A stretch of DNA of 64,000 nucleotides from Novosphingobium sp. SG919 (GTDB taxonomy: Bacteria; Pseudomonadota; Alphaproteobacteria; Sphingomonadales; Sphingomonadaceae), in NCBI RefSeq assembly GCF_012932495.1, contig NZ_JABCNG010000006.1, positions 310,001 to 374,000 of the forward strand, read 5' to 3'. Below the pieces are notes generated by a model. That model was not told the DNA's origin, did not search any database, and worked only from the letters and a program-made list of their open reading frames with translations. This document shows, piece by piece, positions 51,277 through 59,968 of the stretch. The translations under genes were made by a program, and so were the position numbers. The number at the start of each line of letters is the position of its first letter. The stretch's first letter is position 1.

Positions 51277-53007
51277 TCAGGAAAGGCGCAGGCGACGTTC
51301 GCCGAAGGCATAGAGCGGACGCCAGACCAGGCGGTTGAAGCCCAGCACGAACAGGCTCATCACGGCGATGCCCAAGGCCACCTGGCGATAGTTTCCGGCC
51401 GTGGTGGCATCGGCAATATAGGCACCCAGGCCATGGGCGCGAAGATGATGGTCGCCCCAGGTGACCACTTCGGCGACGATCGAGGCGTTCCACGAGCCGC
51501 CCGAGGCGGTGAGCGCACCGGTAACGTAATAGGGGAATACGCCCGGCAGCGCGACCTGGCGCCACCATTGCCAGCCTTTCACGCCGAACATGCCAGCCGC
51601 CTCGCGCAGGTCATTGGGGATGGCGCTGGCCCCGGCGATCACGTTGAACAGGATATACCACTGGGTACCCAGGATCATCAGCGGCGAAAGCCAGACATCG
51701 GGCGCGAGATCGAAGCGGACGATGGCGATGACCGCAAAGGGGAACAGGACGTTGGCCGGAAAGGCGGCCAAGAACTGCGCGACGGGCTGGACGCGCTCCG
51801 CCAGCCGCGGGCGCAGGCCGATCATGACGCCGAGCGGCACCCACACCAGGCTGGCAAGCGCGATCAGCACGATCACGCGCAGCATCGTGATCAGCGCATC
51901 GCCCAGGGCCTGCGTGAGATCGGCCATGGTCAACCAGCTGAGCAGGTAATGGCCGGTCCAGCCCAGCGCCACCGCCACGCCGAGCCAAACCCCGAGTTGC
52001 CAGGCCCGCTCTGCCCAATGGCCAGGCTGACGCACCCGCGCTGCCCCTGAACGACGCGGCCGCGGTTCGAGCGTGAGGAGCAGGCGGCCAAGCGCACCAA
52101 GCGGCGCCAGCACCACCGGCAGCAACCGGGTGCGGCGCAGCAGGCCATGGAACCAGCTGCGCGGGGCATCGGCACCGGCGGTCTGTTCGAACCGGAAGCG
52201 ATCGGCCCAGGCCACGATGGGGCGGAAGAACAATTGGTCGTAGGCCAGGATCACCACCGCCATCGCCCCCACCGCCCAGCCGACTGCGCGGAAATCCTGC
52301 TGCTGGATCGCCAGGGCAAGGTAGGACCCGATCCCTGGCAGCGTGGCGGTGGTGTTGCCCACCGTGATGGCTTCGGATGCGACGACGAAGAACCAGCCAC
52401 CCGACATCGACATCATCGCGTTCCACACCAATGCCGGCGTGGCATAGGGCAGATCGAGGCGCAGGAAGCGGCGCAGCGGTGACAGCCCAAAGCCGTAGCA
52501 CACCTCTTCCAGGTCATCAGGCACGCTGCGCAGCGACTGATAGAAGCTGAACGCCATGTTCCACGCCTGCGAGGTAAAGATGGCAAAGACGCTGGCCAGT
52601 TCCACCCCCAGAACGCTGCCGGGAAACAGGTTCATGAAGAACGTGACCGTGAACGTGAGGAAGCCCAGGATCGGTACCGATTGCAGGATGTCGAGCGCAG
52701 GGACGATCAAGCGACCGGCATGCCGGCTGCGCGCGGCCAGCGTGGCCACCACCAGGGTGAACACGGTGGAGGCGAACAGCGCGGCGAACATGCGCAACAC
52801 CGTGCGCAAGGCGTAATAGGGCAGATGCGCCGGATCGAGCGTGACCGGTTCGAGGTCCAGGCTGGAGAGCGGCGCCACCACGCCCTCGGCCGTGCGAAAC
52901 ACCAGCACGGCGAGCCCCGAAAGAATGGCGAAGGCAATCGCATCCTCCCGGTTGGGCCGGGAGAGACGCAACATGCGCGAAAAGCTGGGCAGGCGGGTGG
53001 ACGTCAT
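51277..53007 (-). CDS. ABC transporter permease, two fused BPD domains
   Basis: A 576-residue membrane protein with two permease halves. First EAA loop near residue 165 (LEEVCYGFGLSPLRRFLRLDLPYATPALVWNAMM) and second near 490 (LREAAGMFGVKGWQWWRQVALPGVFPYYVTGAL). About twelve membrane helices. The partner ATPase gene follows after 25 bp, the porin gene precedes by 15 bp. The imported substrate is not evident and no periplasmic binding protein is encoded nearby. Confidence 0.85.
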   Translation of the reverse strand: MTSTRLPSFSRMLRLSRPNREDAIAFAILSGLAVLVFRTAEGVVAPLSSLDLEPVTLDPAHLPYYALRTVLRMFAALFASTVFTLVVATLAARSRHAGRLIVPALDILQSVPILGFLTFTVTFFMNLFPGSVLGVELASVFAIFTSQAWNMAFSFYQSLRSVPDDLEEVCYGFGLSPLRRFLRLDLPYATPALVWNAMMSMSGGWFFVVASEAITVGNTTATLPGIGSYLALAIQQQDFRAVGWAVGAMAVVILAYDQLFFRPIVAWADRFRFEQTAGADAPRSWFHGLLRRTRLLPVVLAPLGALGRLLLTLEPRPRRSGAARVRQPGHWAERAWQLGVWLGVAVALGWTGHYLLSWLTMADLTQALGDALITMLRVIVLIALASLVWVPLGVMIGLRPRLAERVQPVAQFLAAFPANVLFPFAVIAIVRFDLAPDVWLSPLMILGTQWYILFNVIAGASAIPNDLREAAGMFGVKGWQWWRQVALPGVFPYYVTGALTASGGSWNASIVAEVVTWGDHHLRAHGLGAYIADATTAGNYRQVALGIAVMSLFVLGFNRLVWRPLYAFGERRLRLS

Positions 53008-53022
53008 GATCCTGAGGCCCTT

Positions 53023-54477
53023 TTAGAAGCCGGCGTGGACGCGCAGGGCAAAGACATTGGCCGGGCCGCGATCGCGGTTGTAGCCCGGATTGGCGATGTG
53101 CTGGTAATCGAACGTCAATGAACCCCACCCGACCGGGCGGAACGCGTAATAGGCCTCCACGATCTGCTCGTTGCCGGGATCGGGCAGCGCGCCATCACCG
53201 ACCAGCACACCCAGCCCGCCGGCGGCGAGCCAGCGCTGGTGCGCGGACGAGATGCCGTTGACCACGCCGGCCAGGGCCACGGTGTCCTGCGGGCGGCCCC
53301 AGGCCTTGCCCTGCAGCGCTGCACCCAACGCGACGGTGCGATCGATATCGGTGAAATCATACGTTTCGATGGTGCCGTCGCTGTATCCCGCGCGCAGGAA
53401 CAGGCCGAGGTTGGCAGTAATTTCCTGTTCGGCATTCATGGCGATGCCGAGGCGATCGCGCATGGTGCGCACCGGTGCCAGATCGGGCGCCTGGCCGGTG
53501 GCGCGGGCCAGGGCCAGGGCATCGTCGAAGCGGGCAAAGAGGCCCCGATTGCGAAACGCGGTGACGCGAACCGCACCGGGATGGCCACCCAGGGAAAAAC
53601 GCCGCTCCCCTTCCACGATGATGGCGTTCTGCCGAAAATCGCTTTCCAGCGCGATGCCGTTGGGGACCTTGGACAAGTTGTAGAGCCCGGCCCGCAGGGT
53701 CCAGGGGCCCTGGTACCATTCCGCGGCGACGCCGTAAGTATAGCCCCAAGCGTTGGCGGCGTAATCGAAGCTGCCGGTATCGACGAGGGACCAATTGAGG
53801 AAATCGCCGCGCGGATCGTGGGCATAGCGGTTGGTGTCGAATACATCGCCAACGCCCATCTTGCCGGCCGTGATCACCACACGGTTGGCCGTGGTGACGC
53901 CGCGCAGCTGGTTGATCCCGGCATCGAGCGCAAGGGCACTGCCGCCGAGCGCAATCGTCTGCCGCAGGAACGCCCGCTGCAGCTTGAAATAGGGGCTGAA
54001 CTGGCCAACCTTGTAGGCCTCTGCACTGGGAAACCCGCCGGCGCCCAGCGTGTTCGACAGGCCAAAGCCCTGGTCGATTTCGGGATTCACCCAGATTTCC
54101 GCGCCCTGCCAGGGCCGCGCGCCAAGATAGAGCGTGACATCGTTGGTGGCCTTGACCTGGCGCGGCGCCAGGCTGTTATCCCCCATATAGGGCGAGGCAA
54201 AGCTGCCGACGCCCTGGGCCACCAGGGTATACTGGCCATGGATAGCGGCAGCCTGATCCGAGGCTTGATCTGGCGTGCCGGCAAATGCCGGCGCGTGGGC
54301 CAGGCCACATGCGGCAGCGCCGGCAAGAGCCAGCCGGCCAGCCCTGCAGCCATCAATCCATGCAGCCATCACGCGCGTCACCGCCGCGTGCCTAGCGGCG
54401 GAATGTGACAAGCCAATGTTGCGAAGAGCGGACGCGCGCAGGGCGCGCGCCACGAGCGGGAAAACGATTCCGGTCAT
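53023..54477 (-). CDS. OprB-like carbohydrate-selective porin
   Basis: An outer-membrane beta-barrel related to OprB: GARPWQGAEIWVNPEIDQGFGLSNTLGAGGFPSAEAYK, alternating amphipathic strands throughout, and the family end TFDYQHIANPGYNRDRGPANVF with terminal Phe. Signal sequence LALAGAAACGLAHAPAFA. The ATG at 54477 has an AAGGA site but gives a 67-residue leader; the in-frame ATG at 54369 gives a normal one. Operon with a double-permease ABC importer; divergent from the CsoR/RcnR-like repressor gene, 290 bp away. Confidence 0.78.
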   Translation of the reverse strand: MTGIVFPLVARALRASALRNIGLSHSAARHAAVTRVMAAWIDGCRAGRLALAGAAACGLAHAPAFAGTPDQASDQAAAIHGQYTLVAQGVGSFASPYMGDNSLAPRQVKATNDVTLYLGARPWQGAEIWVNPEIDQGFGLSNTLGAGGFPSAEAYKVGQFSPYFKLQRAFLRQTIALGGSALALDAGINQLRGVTTANRVVITAGKMGVGDVFDTNRYAHDPRGDFLNWSLVDTGSFDYAANAWGYTYGVAAEWYQGPWTLRAGLYNLSKVPNGIALESDFRQNAIIVEGERRFSLGGHPGAVRVTAFRNRGLFARFDDALALARATGQAPDLAPVRTMRDRLGIAMNAEQEITANLGLFLRAGYSDGTIETYDFTDIDRTVALGAALQGKAWGRPQDTVALAGVVNGISSAHQRWLAAGGLGVLVGDGALPDPGNEQIVEAYYAFRPVGWGSLTFDYQHIANPGYNRDRGPANVFALRVHAGF

Positions 54478-54722
54478 TCATTCGGTCCTTGGTCGGGAAG
54501 CAGTCACCCGACCGGACCGAAGACACATCACACGACGTGCCGCGCAATCCGGTTGGGCAAGCTGCCGGCCGCAACGCAAGCGCCAGTGAGGCTTTCGAGC
54601 CTACTGTCGCCCTCGTCGGCGGCATGTTTGCAACTTCGCGGCATCATGAGATTCCTTGGAGATCATCGGGCCAGCCCCACCCCGCTGATGCGGGATCGCA
54701 GCGACTCTACTTGGGCGCCCCT

Positions 54723-54744
54723 ATACCCTAGGGGAGTATGGTAT
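54723..54744 (+). promoter_or_regulatory. CsoR-type operator upstream of the RcnR/CsoR-like gene
   Basis: ATACCCTAGGGGAGTATGG (continuing to TAT at 54744) closely matches the Bacillus CsoR operator core ATACCC-TA-GGGG-GTAT: AT-flanked G/C tracts in inverted orientation. It lies 23 bp before the GTG start, as expected for autorepression. Confidence 0.7.
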
Positions 54745-54767
54745 CAAGTTAAAAAAGGGACAGGATC

Positions 54768-55046
54768 GTGAGCCACGTGGCCGCCGAGAAACAGAAACTG
54801 CTCAACCGTCTCAAGCGCATCAAGGGACAACTCGACGCGCTGGAGCGGGCGGTAAGCGCCGAGGTGGAATGCGCCCGCGTGCTGCAGCAGGCGACGGCGT
54901 GCCGCGGCGCATTGGAAGGGTTCATTGCCGAAGTAATCGAGGACCATATTCGCGAGCACATGGTCGATCCCAGCCTGCCTGGAAGCGACCCCAAGACCCA
55001 GGCCGCCGAAGAACTGGTGGCGATCATCAAGGCCTATCTGCGCTGA
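54768..55046 (+). CDS. CsoR/RcnR/FrmR-family metal- or aldehyde-sensing repressor
   Basis: A 92-residue all-helical DUF156 repressor (KQKLLNRLKRIKGQLDALERAV, then CARVLQQATACRGALEGF). The sensing residues read His3, Cys35, His60 and His64, which is the nickel/cobalt set of RcnR; copper-sensing CsoR would have Cys at the last position and formaldehyde-sensing FrmR a non-His residue there. An extra Cys45 is present. Starts with GTG after GGGACAGGA. The protein binds its own operator by family precedent and perhaps controls the divergent porin/ABC operon. Confidence 0.85.
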   Translation: MSHVAAEKQKLLNRLKRIKGQLDALERAVSAEVECARVLQQATACRGALEGFIAEVIEDHIREHMVDPSLPGSDPKTQAAEELVAIIKAYLR

Positions 55047-55127
55047 GCCCTGGGCTGCCGGCCCGGCAGGATGACCCCGTGTTGTTTGCAATTGGCTACG
55101 CCGATGCTGCGGTATAGGGTGCCGCCG

Positions 55128-56078
55128 ATGAACCCGTCGCGTCCTCTGGCCACAGCCGAAACCGTTACCACGCCACCTGCCACGCCCGCCCCGAGAGACG
55201 GCCGCTCCCGCGTGCGCCCGGACCGGCCGCTGCGCCCGCGCGAACTGCAGGACTGGCTCAACAGCCGGATCTATCACCCCCTGTCATGGCGCATGGCCTG
55301 GGCGCTGGCGCCCACGCCGATCACGCCCAACATGGTCTCGGTCTTTGGCGCAGCGATGGTGGTGGCAGCGGGCATCGCCTATTGCCAGCCGGGCTGGCCC
55401 TGGACCACACTGCTCGGCCTGGTGCTGCACATGAGCTGGCACGTGGTGGACGGCGCCGACGGCGACCTTGCGCGGCTGACCAAGCGCAGCGGACCCAACG
55501 GTGAGATGGTCGACGGGCTGTGCGATTATGGCAGCCATACCGTGGTCTATCTGATGCTCGGCTGGTGGCTGCAGCAGCATGTCAGCGCCTGGTGCTGGAT
55601 CGCCGTGGTGGCTGCGGGGCTAAGCCGGATCGTGCAGGCCAATCATTACGAAGTGCAACGCCGGCAGTATCAGTGGTGGGCCTATGGCAACGCCTGGCTG
55701 CGGCAGGATGACGTGCCGATCACCGGGCCCGGCACTGCGCTGGCACGGCTTTACCTGCTATTGGGCCGTGCCCTGGCGCCGGGCGGCGCCGAGGTGGATG
55801 CCGCGTTCGACCGGCTTGCGAGCGACCCGACGCGTGCCGGCAGGGCGCACGACATCGCCCGCGCGCATGCGGCAGACCTTTTGCCGTCGTGGCGCATCCT
55901 GGGCGCGAACAGCCGCACGATCCTGCTGGGCCTGGCCGTTCTGGCCGGATCGCCGCTTTATTACTTCCTGTTCGAGGCGGTGCTGCTCAATCTGGTGCTG
56001 ATCGCCTCGATCCATCATGCGGGCAGCGCGGCAAAGCGGCTTGAAAAAGATTTTGTCGCCTCGCGGGGTGACGCCTGA
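55128..56078 (+). CDS. CDP-alcohol phosphotransferase
   Basis: A ~316-residue membrane enzyme with the complete CDP-alcohol motif D-G-x2-A-R-x8-G-x3-D-x3-D: DGDLARLTKRSGPN-GEMVDGLCD near residue 110. Several hydrophobic helices follow the N-terminal Pro-rich tail. It transfers a phospho-alcohol between CDP-bound donor and an acceptor. Because the next two genes make inositol-1-phosphate and a nucleotide-activated product, the donor may be CDP-inositol, but phosphatidylglycerol-phosphate or phosphatidylinositol-type synthase roles cannot be excluded. The internal ATG is preferred over that at 55071. Confidence 0.83.
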   Translation: MNPSRPLATAETVTTPPATPAPRDGRSRVRPDRPLRPRELQDWLNSRIYHPLSWRMAWALAPTPITPNMVSVFGAAMVVAAGIAYCQPGWPWTTLLGLVLHMSWHVVDGADGDLARLTKRSGPNGEMVDGLCDYGSHTVVYLMLGWWLQQHVSAWCWIAVVAAGLSRIVQANHYEVQRRQYQWWAYGNAWLRQDDVPITGPGTALARLYLLLGRALAPGGAEVDAAFDRLASDPTRAGRAHDIARAHAADLLPSWRILGANSRTILLGLAVLAGSPLYYFLFEAVLLNLVLIASIHHAGSAAKRLEKDFVASRGDA

Positions 56079-56375
56079 AAAAGCCGGTGAGAGCGGTGAA
56101 GCGTTGCAAGAGAGCGGCGAAGCGAGCGCTTGATTGCAACATAGATGCAGCACGGCAGTCATAATGTAACAAGTGCTCCACCCTCCATTGCCATGTTCCC
56201 AGTATTGCTCTATTTTGGCCATTCCGGTCCGGACCGTCCGGGTTCCACCCATTCCACCCTGTGCAGGGGCACGATGGGCAGCACCGCGAAAAGGCAGTTT
56301 CGTTTGAGTGTCAGGCAGGCATCTCGCTGAAAATCAGCTGGGGGTGCCGGTCTGGCCGCAGGAGAATTACCTAAA

Positions 56376-57476
56376 ATGCCATCGATCAAAGTCGCGGTTA
56401 TTGGCGTCGGGAACTGCGCCAGTTCACTGGTTCAGGGTGTTTTCTATTACAAGAACAACAACTCTTCCCAAGGCCTGATCCACGATGTCATCGGCGATTA
56501 CGTGCCCGGTGACGTGGAATTCGTTCTGGGGATCGATGTCGATGCCCGCAAGGTGGGCAAGGACCTGGGCGAGGCGATCTTTGCCGCACCCAACAACACC
56601 ACCGTGTTCTACAAGGACGTGCCGACCATCGGCACCAAGGTGATGCGCGGGCGCGTGCTGGACGGCGTGGCCGACCACATGACCGTGGCCGGCGAACGCG
56701 GGTTCATCGTGGCCGAGGGCGAAGACCCCAGCCAGGCGGACATCGTGGCAGCGCTCAAGGCGTCGGGCGCTGAAATCCTGCTCAACTTCCTGCCCGTGGG
56801 TTCGCAGAAGGCCAGCGAATTCTACATGGAATGCGCGCTGGAAGCCGGCGTTGCCGTGGTCAACTGCATCCCCGTGTTCATCGCCAGCAACCCGGAATGG
56901 GAAGCGCGTTTCCGCGCGGCCGGCCTGCCGATCGTGGGCGACGACATCAAGGCCCAGGTGGGCGCCACCATCGTGCACCGCACGCTGTCCACGCTGTTTT
57001 CGGCGCGCGGCGTGACCACCGAGCGCACTTACCAGCTCAACACCGGCGGCAACACCGACTTCCTCAACATGCTCGACCGCCATCGCCTGTCGAGCAAGAA
57101 GGAATCGAAGACCGAAGCCGTGCAGGCCATGCTGGCCCAGCGCCTGGCCGAGGAAAATATCCTGATCGGCCCGTCGGAATACGTTCCGTGGCAGAAGGAC
57201 AACAAGATTTGCTTCCTGCGCATGGAAGGCGTTCAGTGGGGCAACGTTCCGGTGAACCTGGAACTGCGTCTCTCGGTGGAAGACAGCCCCAACGCTGCAG
57301 CTTGCGTGATGGATGCGATCCGTTGCTGCAAGGTGGCGCTGGAACGCGGTGAAGGTGGCGCGCTGATCGGCCCGTCGGCCTATTTCTGCAAGCACCCGCC
57401 GCAGCAGTTCATCGACGATGTCGCCCTGCGCATGGTCGACGAATATATCGCGGCGGTGCCGCAGGCTGCCGAATAA
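56376..57476 (+). CDS. ino1: Myo-inositol-1-phosphate synthase
   Basis: Converts glucose-6-phosphate to 1L-myo-inositol-1-phosphate using NAD+. The 366-residue length and sequence match the short prokaryotic form: VAVIGVGNCASSLVQGVFYY at the Rossmann start, VNCIPVFIASNPEW, DDIKAQVGATIVHRTL, LNTGGNTDFLNM and IGPSEYVPW. AGGAG lies about a dozen bases before the ATG, after a 297-bp gap. The nucleotidyltransferase gene follows two bases later. Confidence 0.93.
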   Translation: MPSIKVAVIGVGNCASSLVQGVFYYKNNNSSQGLIHDVIGDYVPGDVEFVLGIDVDARKVGKDLGEAIFAAPNNTTVFYKDVPTIGTKVMRGRVLDGVADHMTVAGERGFIVAEGEDPSQADIVAALKASGAEILLNFLPVGSQKASEFYMECALEAGVAVVNCIPVFIASNPEWEARFRAAGLPIVGDDIKAQVGATIVHRTLSTLFSARGVTTERTYQLNTGGNTDFLNMLDRHRLSSKKESKTEAVQAMLAQRLAEENILIGPSEYVPWQKDNKICFLRMEGVQWGNVPVNLELRLSVEDSPNAAACVMDAIRCCKVALERGEGGALIGPSAYFCKHPPQQFIDDVALRMVDEYIAAVPQAAE

Positions 57477-57478
57477 GC

Positions 57479-58282
57479 ATGGATACCGCTGCCGGGCTGC
57501 GGCCCGCTGATGGCATTGCCCATGGCGCAGTTGCGCCCCGGCATGCGGTTATCCTGGCTGCTGGACTGGGATCGCGCTTGCGCGATCTCAGCCAGTCGAA
57601 ACCGCTGACCCCGGTTTGCGGTTTCCCCTTGCTGGAACTGGGCGTGCGCCAAGCCGCCGCTGCCGGCATTGCCCATATCGTGGTGGTGACCGGGCACGAG
57701 GCGGCCCGCGTGGAAGCCGCCCTGCCCGATCTTGCCGCCCGCTGCGGCGTGTCGATCACGGCCGCCCGCGTGGCGGACTGGACCCTGCCCAACGGCCATT
57801 CGGTGATCGCCGGCGCTGCACTGGTGGATGGTCCGTTCCTGCTGATGATGGCAGACCACATCTTTTCCGCTGAAATCCTGCAACGCCTGACGGGCGAAGG
57901 GGCAGACACGCGCGATGTGACGCTGGCGATCGATCGGCGGCTGGACAATCCCCTGGTCGATCCTGATGATGCCACTTGGGTGCGCACGCGCCCAGACGGC
58001 ACGATTGCCGCGATCGGCAAGACCATCTTTCCCTATGACGCCGTCGATTGCGGCGCATTCCTGGCCACGGCTGCCTTGCCGGCCGCAATTGCCCAGGCCG
58101 TTGCCCAGGGCAAGCCGGGATCGCTGTCTGACGGGATGCAGGTCTTGGCCGATGCCGGCCGCGCCGCGACTATGGAAATCGACGGCGCCTGGTGGATCGA
58201 CGTGGATGACCCACGCGCCCATGCCCAGGCCGAAGCCGACCTGCCCCAGGCAATTCCCGCGCTGTTCAGCCCGGCGATCTGA
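57479..58282 (+). CDS. Nucleotidyltransferase, probable CTP:inositol-1-phosphate cytidylyltransferase
   Basis: A 267-residue NTP-transferase: AVILAAGLGSRLRDLSQSKPLTPVCGFPLLELGV is the nucleotide-binding start, DWTLPNGHSVIAGA and LLMMADHIFSAEIL match the IPCT pattern (Gly-Tyr/His-Ser, then Asp-His after hydrophobics), and GAWWIDVDDPRAHAQAE closes the sugar site. IPCT activates inositol-1-phosphate to CDP-inositol in di-myo-inositol-phosphate and CDP-inositol-dependent lipid routes. It starts two bases after ino1. A glucose-1-phosphate or other sugar-phosphate specificity is possible from sequence alone. Confidence 0.72.
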   Translation: MDTAAGLRPADGIAHGAVAPRHAVILAAGLGSRLRDLSQSKPLTPVCGFPLLELGVRQAAAAGIAHIVVVTGHEAARVEAALPDLAARCGVSITAARVADWTLPNGHSVIAGAALVDGPFLLMMADHIFSAEILQRLTGEGADTRDVTLAIDRRLDNPLVDPDDATWVRTRPDGTIAAIGKTIFPYDAVDCGAFLATAALPAAIAQAVAQGKPGSLSDGMQVLADAGRAATMEIDGAWWIDVDDPRAHAQAEADLPQAIPALFSPAI

Positions 58283-58302
58283 TCGCCAGACGCGCACGCA
58301 CG

Positions 58303-58319
58303 CGCCGGTTCACCCGGCG
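58303..58319. terminator. Hairpin between convergent operons
   Basis: CGCCGG-TTCAC-CCGGCG, a 6-bp stem at the junction of the nucleotidyltransferase gene and the convergent permease gene, overlapping the latter's stop. No T-run on either side. Confidence 0.25.
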
Positions 58320-59968
58320 GTGTGGTGCAACGCGAAGGCGTGAGTGACGGCAATCAACCCCGCGCAACCAGCAAGAGCGAGCCAGGGCAGCCAACCGGCA
58401 CGGCGCGTCATGCTGCCGTCCGCATTGCGGGCATAGTCTTCGACCAAGGCGTGCGGGAACACGCCCTTGTCCTGGACATAATGACGCCAGGCGAAGACCG
58501 GCACGATCAGCAGCAGGGCGATAAGACCGTTACGCAGGGTACCCGCGCCCCAGACGTCGGCGCCCGCCCCCATGAAAGCCATGTTGACGAAGCCGAAAGT
58601 GCAACCCAGCGCCAGGAGCCAGGTGGGGCAGCGAAACGGACGTTCCCGCTCTCCGCGATCGATGCGATGAATCCAGCCGGCCTGGAGATTGAGGAAATTG
58701 AACGCCAGGTAGCAGACGTTGCTGATCATCAGCACGGCGAAATAGTCTGATGCCAGGAGCAGGATGAGGTTGAAGCCCAGGTCCGTCCACATCGCGGCGG
58801 TGGGGGCACCGTGGCTGTTCACGCGCGAGAGATAGCGCGGCAGCCAGCCATCGACCGAAGCCTGGTACAGCGTGCGCGACGAGCCCATCATCGACGTCAT
58901 CACGATGAGCAGCAACGACAGGATCAGCATGGCGATGAACAGGTTGGCGATCAGCACGCCGGCATGGCTGGAGGCGACCAGCCCCAGCCCCTTGACCACG
59001 ATGGCCGCCAGTGCCTGCGCCACGCCAGAGCCATCGTAGATCGAGGGCGATAGCATCGCATCGAGGCCGAGCGATGCCTGGAAAGCCAGCGGCACCAGCG
59101 CGAAGACGAGGATGCACAGCACGCCCGAGGCGATGATCGCGCGCGGCGTATCGCGCGCCGGGTTGCGGAATTCGCGGGTGTAGCACACCGCCGTTTCAAA
59201 GCCGTAGGTGGACCAGCCAGCCCCGAACATGGCACCCATGAGCAGAACGAGGCCATAGCCGTTCCACGAACCGAAACCGGCGTGGCCCGCGGCATCACGC
59301 AGCATCGGCAGGAGCGGGAAGAGATGCTCGCGCGGCAGGTTGCCGGTGAAAACCGGAATGAGGCCAACCAGGATCAGCGGGGCAAGACACACCAGGCCCA
59401 GAATCTTTTGCGCGTGCGCCGCGCGCGCGGCGCCGCCATGCTGCAGGGCAAATGTCAGCAGCAGGAACGCGGTGGCGATGAGCGAGACCGCGTTGATGCG
59501 CAAGCTTAGGCCGGGGCGCACGAAGCCGAGATCCACCAGCTTGATCTGCCAGGTCATGATCGCAGCGTCGGGCGCGAACAGGCTGGCCATGATGTACCCA
59601 GCGGCCAGGCTGGTGGCGAGGGTAAGCACCGGGGACCAGGCGAGCCAGTTGGCCCAGATGGAAATGGGCGCGACAAAGCGGCTGTAAGGCAGCCAGGCGG
59701 CCGCGCCATAGACCGAGGCGCCGCCCGACTTGTGCGGATAGAGCCCGGCGATTTCGGCGTAGACGAAGCTTTGGATGAAACCCATCAGGATCGAGGCGAT
59801 CCACACCACCCAACTGGGCTGGCCGATCGTGGCGGCGATGCCCCCCATGGTGAGCAGCACGCCGGCCGGCACGCCCGAGGAGGCCCAGAACGCCCCTTTC
59901 CAATCGAGCGAGCGGTGCAGCTCGCCGGCGGGGGCGGCCAGGGCCGCGGCGTGGTCTTGACCGCTCAT
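58310..59968 (-). CDS. APC-family amino acid/amine permease
   Basis: A 552-residue APC-superfamily transporter, about twelve helices. SGVPAGVLLTMGGIAATIG and FVYAEIAGLYPHKSGGASVYG are the family's first helices and substrate loop; FGAGWSTYGFETAVCYTREFRNPARDTPRAIIASG is the conserved helix 6-7 region. ATG overlaps the betA stop (ATGA). Its place at the end of the betBA operon suggests choline or betaine uptake, although BCCT or ABC systems usually do this. Confidence 0.8.
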   Translation of the reverse strand: MSGQDHAAALAAPAGELHRSLDWKGAFWASSGVPAGVLLTMGGIAATIGQPSWVVWIASILMGFIQSFVYAEIAGLYPHKSGGASVYGAAAWLPYSRFVAPISIWANWLAWSPVLTLATSLAAGYIMASLFAPDAAIMTWQIKLVDLGFVRPGLSLRINAVSLIATAFLLLTFALQHGGAARAAHAQKILGLVCLAPLILVGLIPVFTGNLPREHLFPLLPMLRDAAGHAGFGSWNGYGLVLLMGAMFGAGWSTYGFETAVCYTREFRNPARDTPRAIIASGVLCILVFALVPLAFQASLGLDAMLSPSIYDGSGVAQALAAIVVKGLGLVASSHAGVLIANLFIAMLILSLLLIVMTSMMGSSRTLYQASVDGWLPRYLSRVNSHGAPTAAMWTDLGFNLILLLASDYFAVLMISNVCYLAFNFLNLQAGWIHRIDRGERERPFRCPTWLLALGCTFGFVNMAFMGAGADVWGAGTLRNGLIALLLIVPVFAWRHYVQDKGVFPHALVEDYARNADGSMTRRAGWLPWLALAGCAGLIAVTHAFALHHTAG

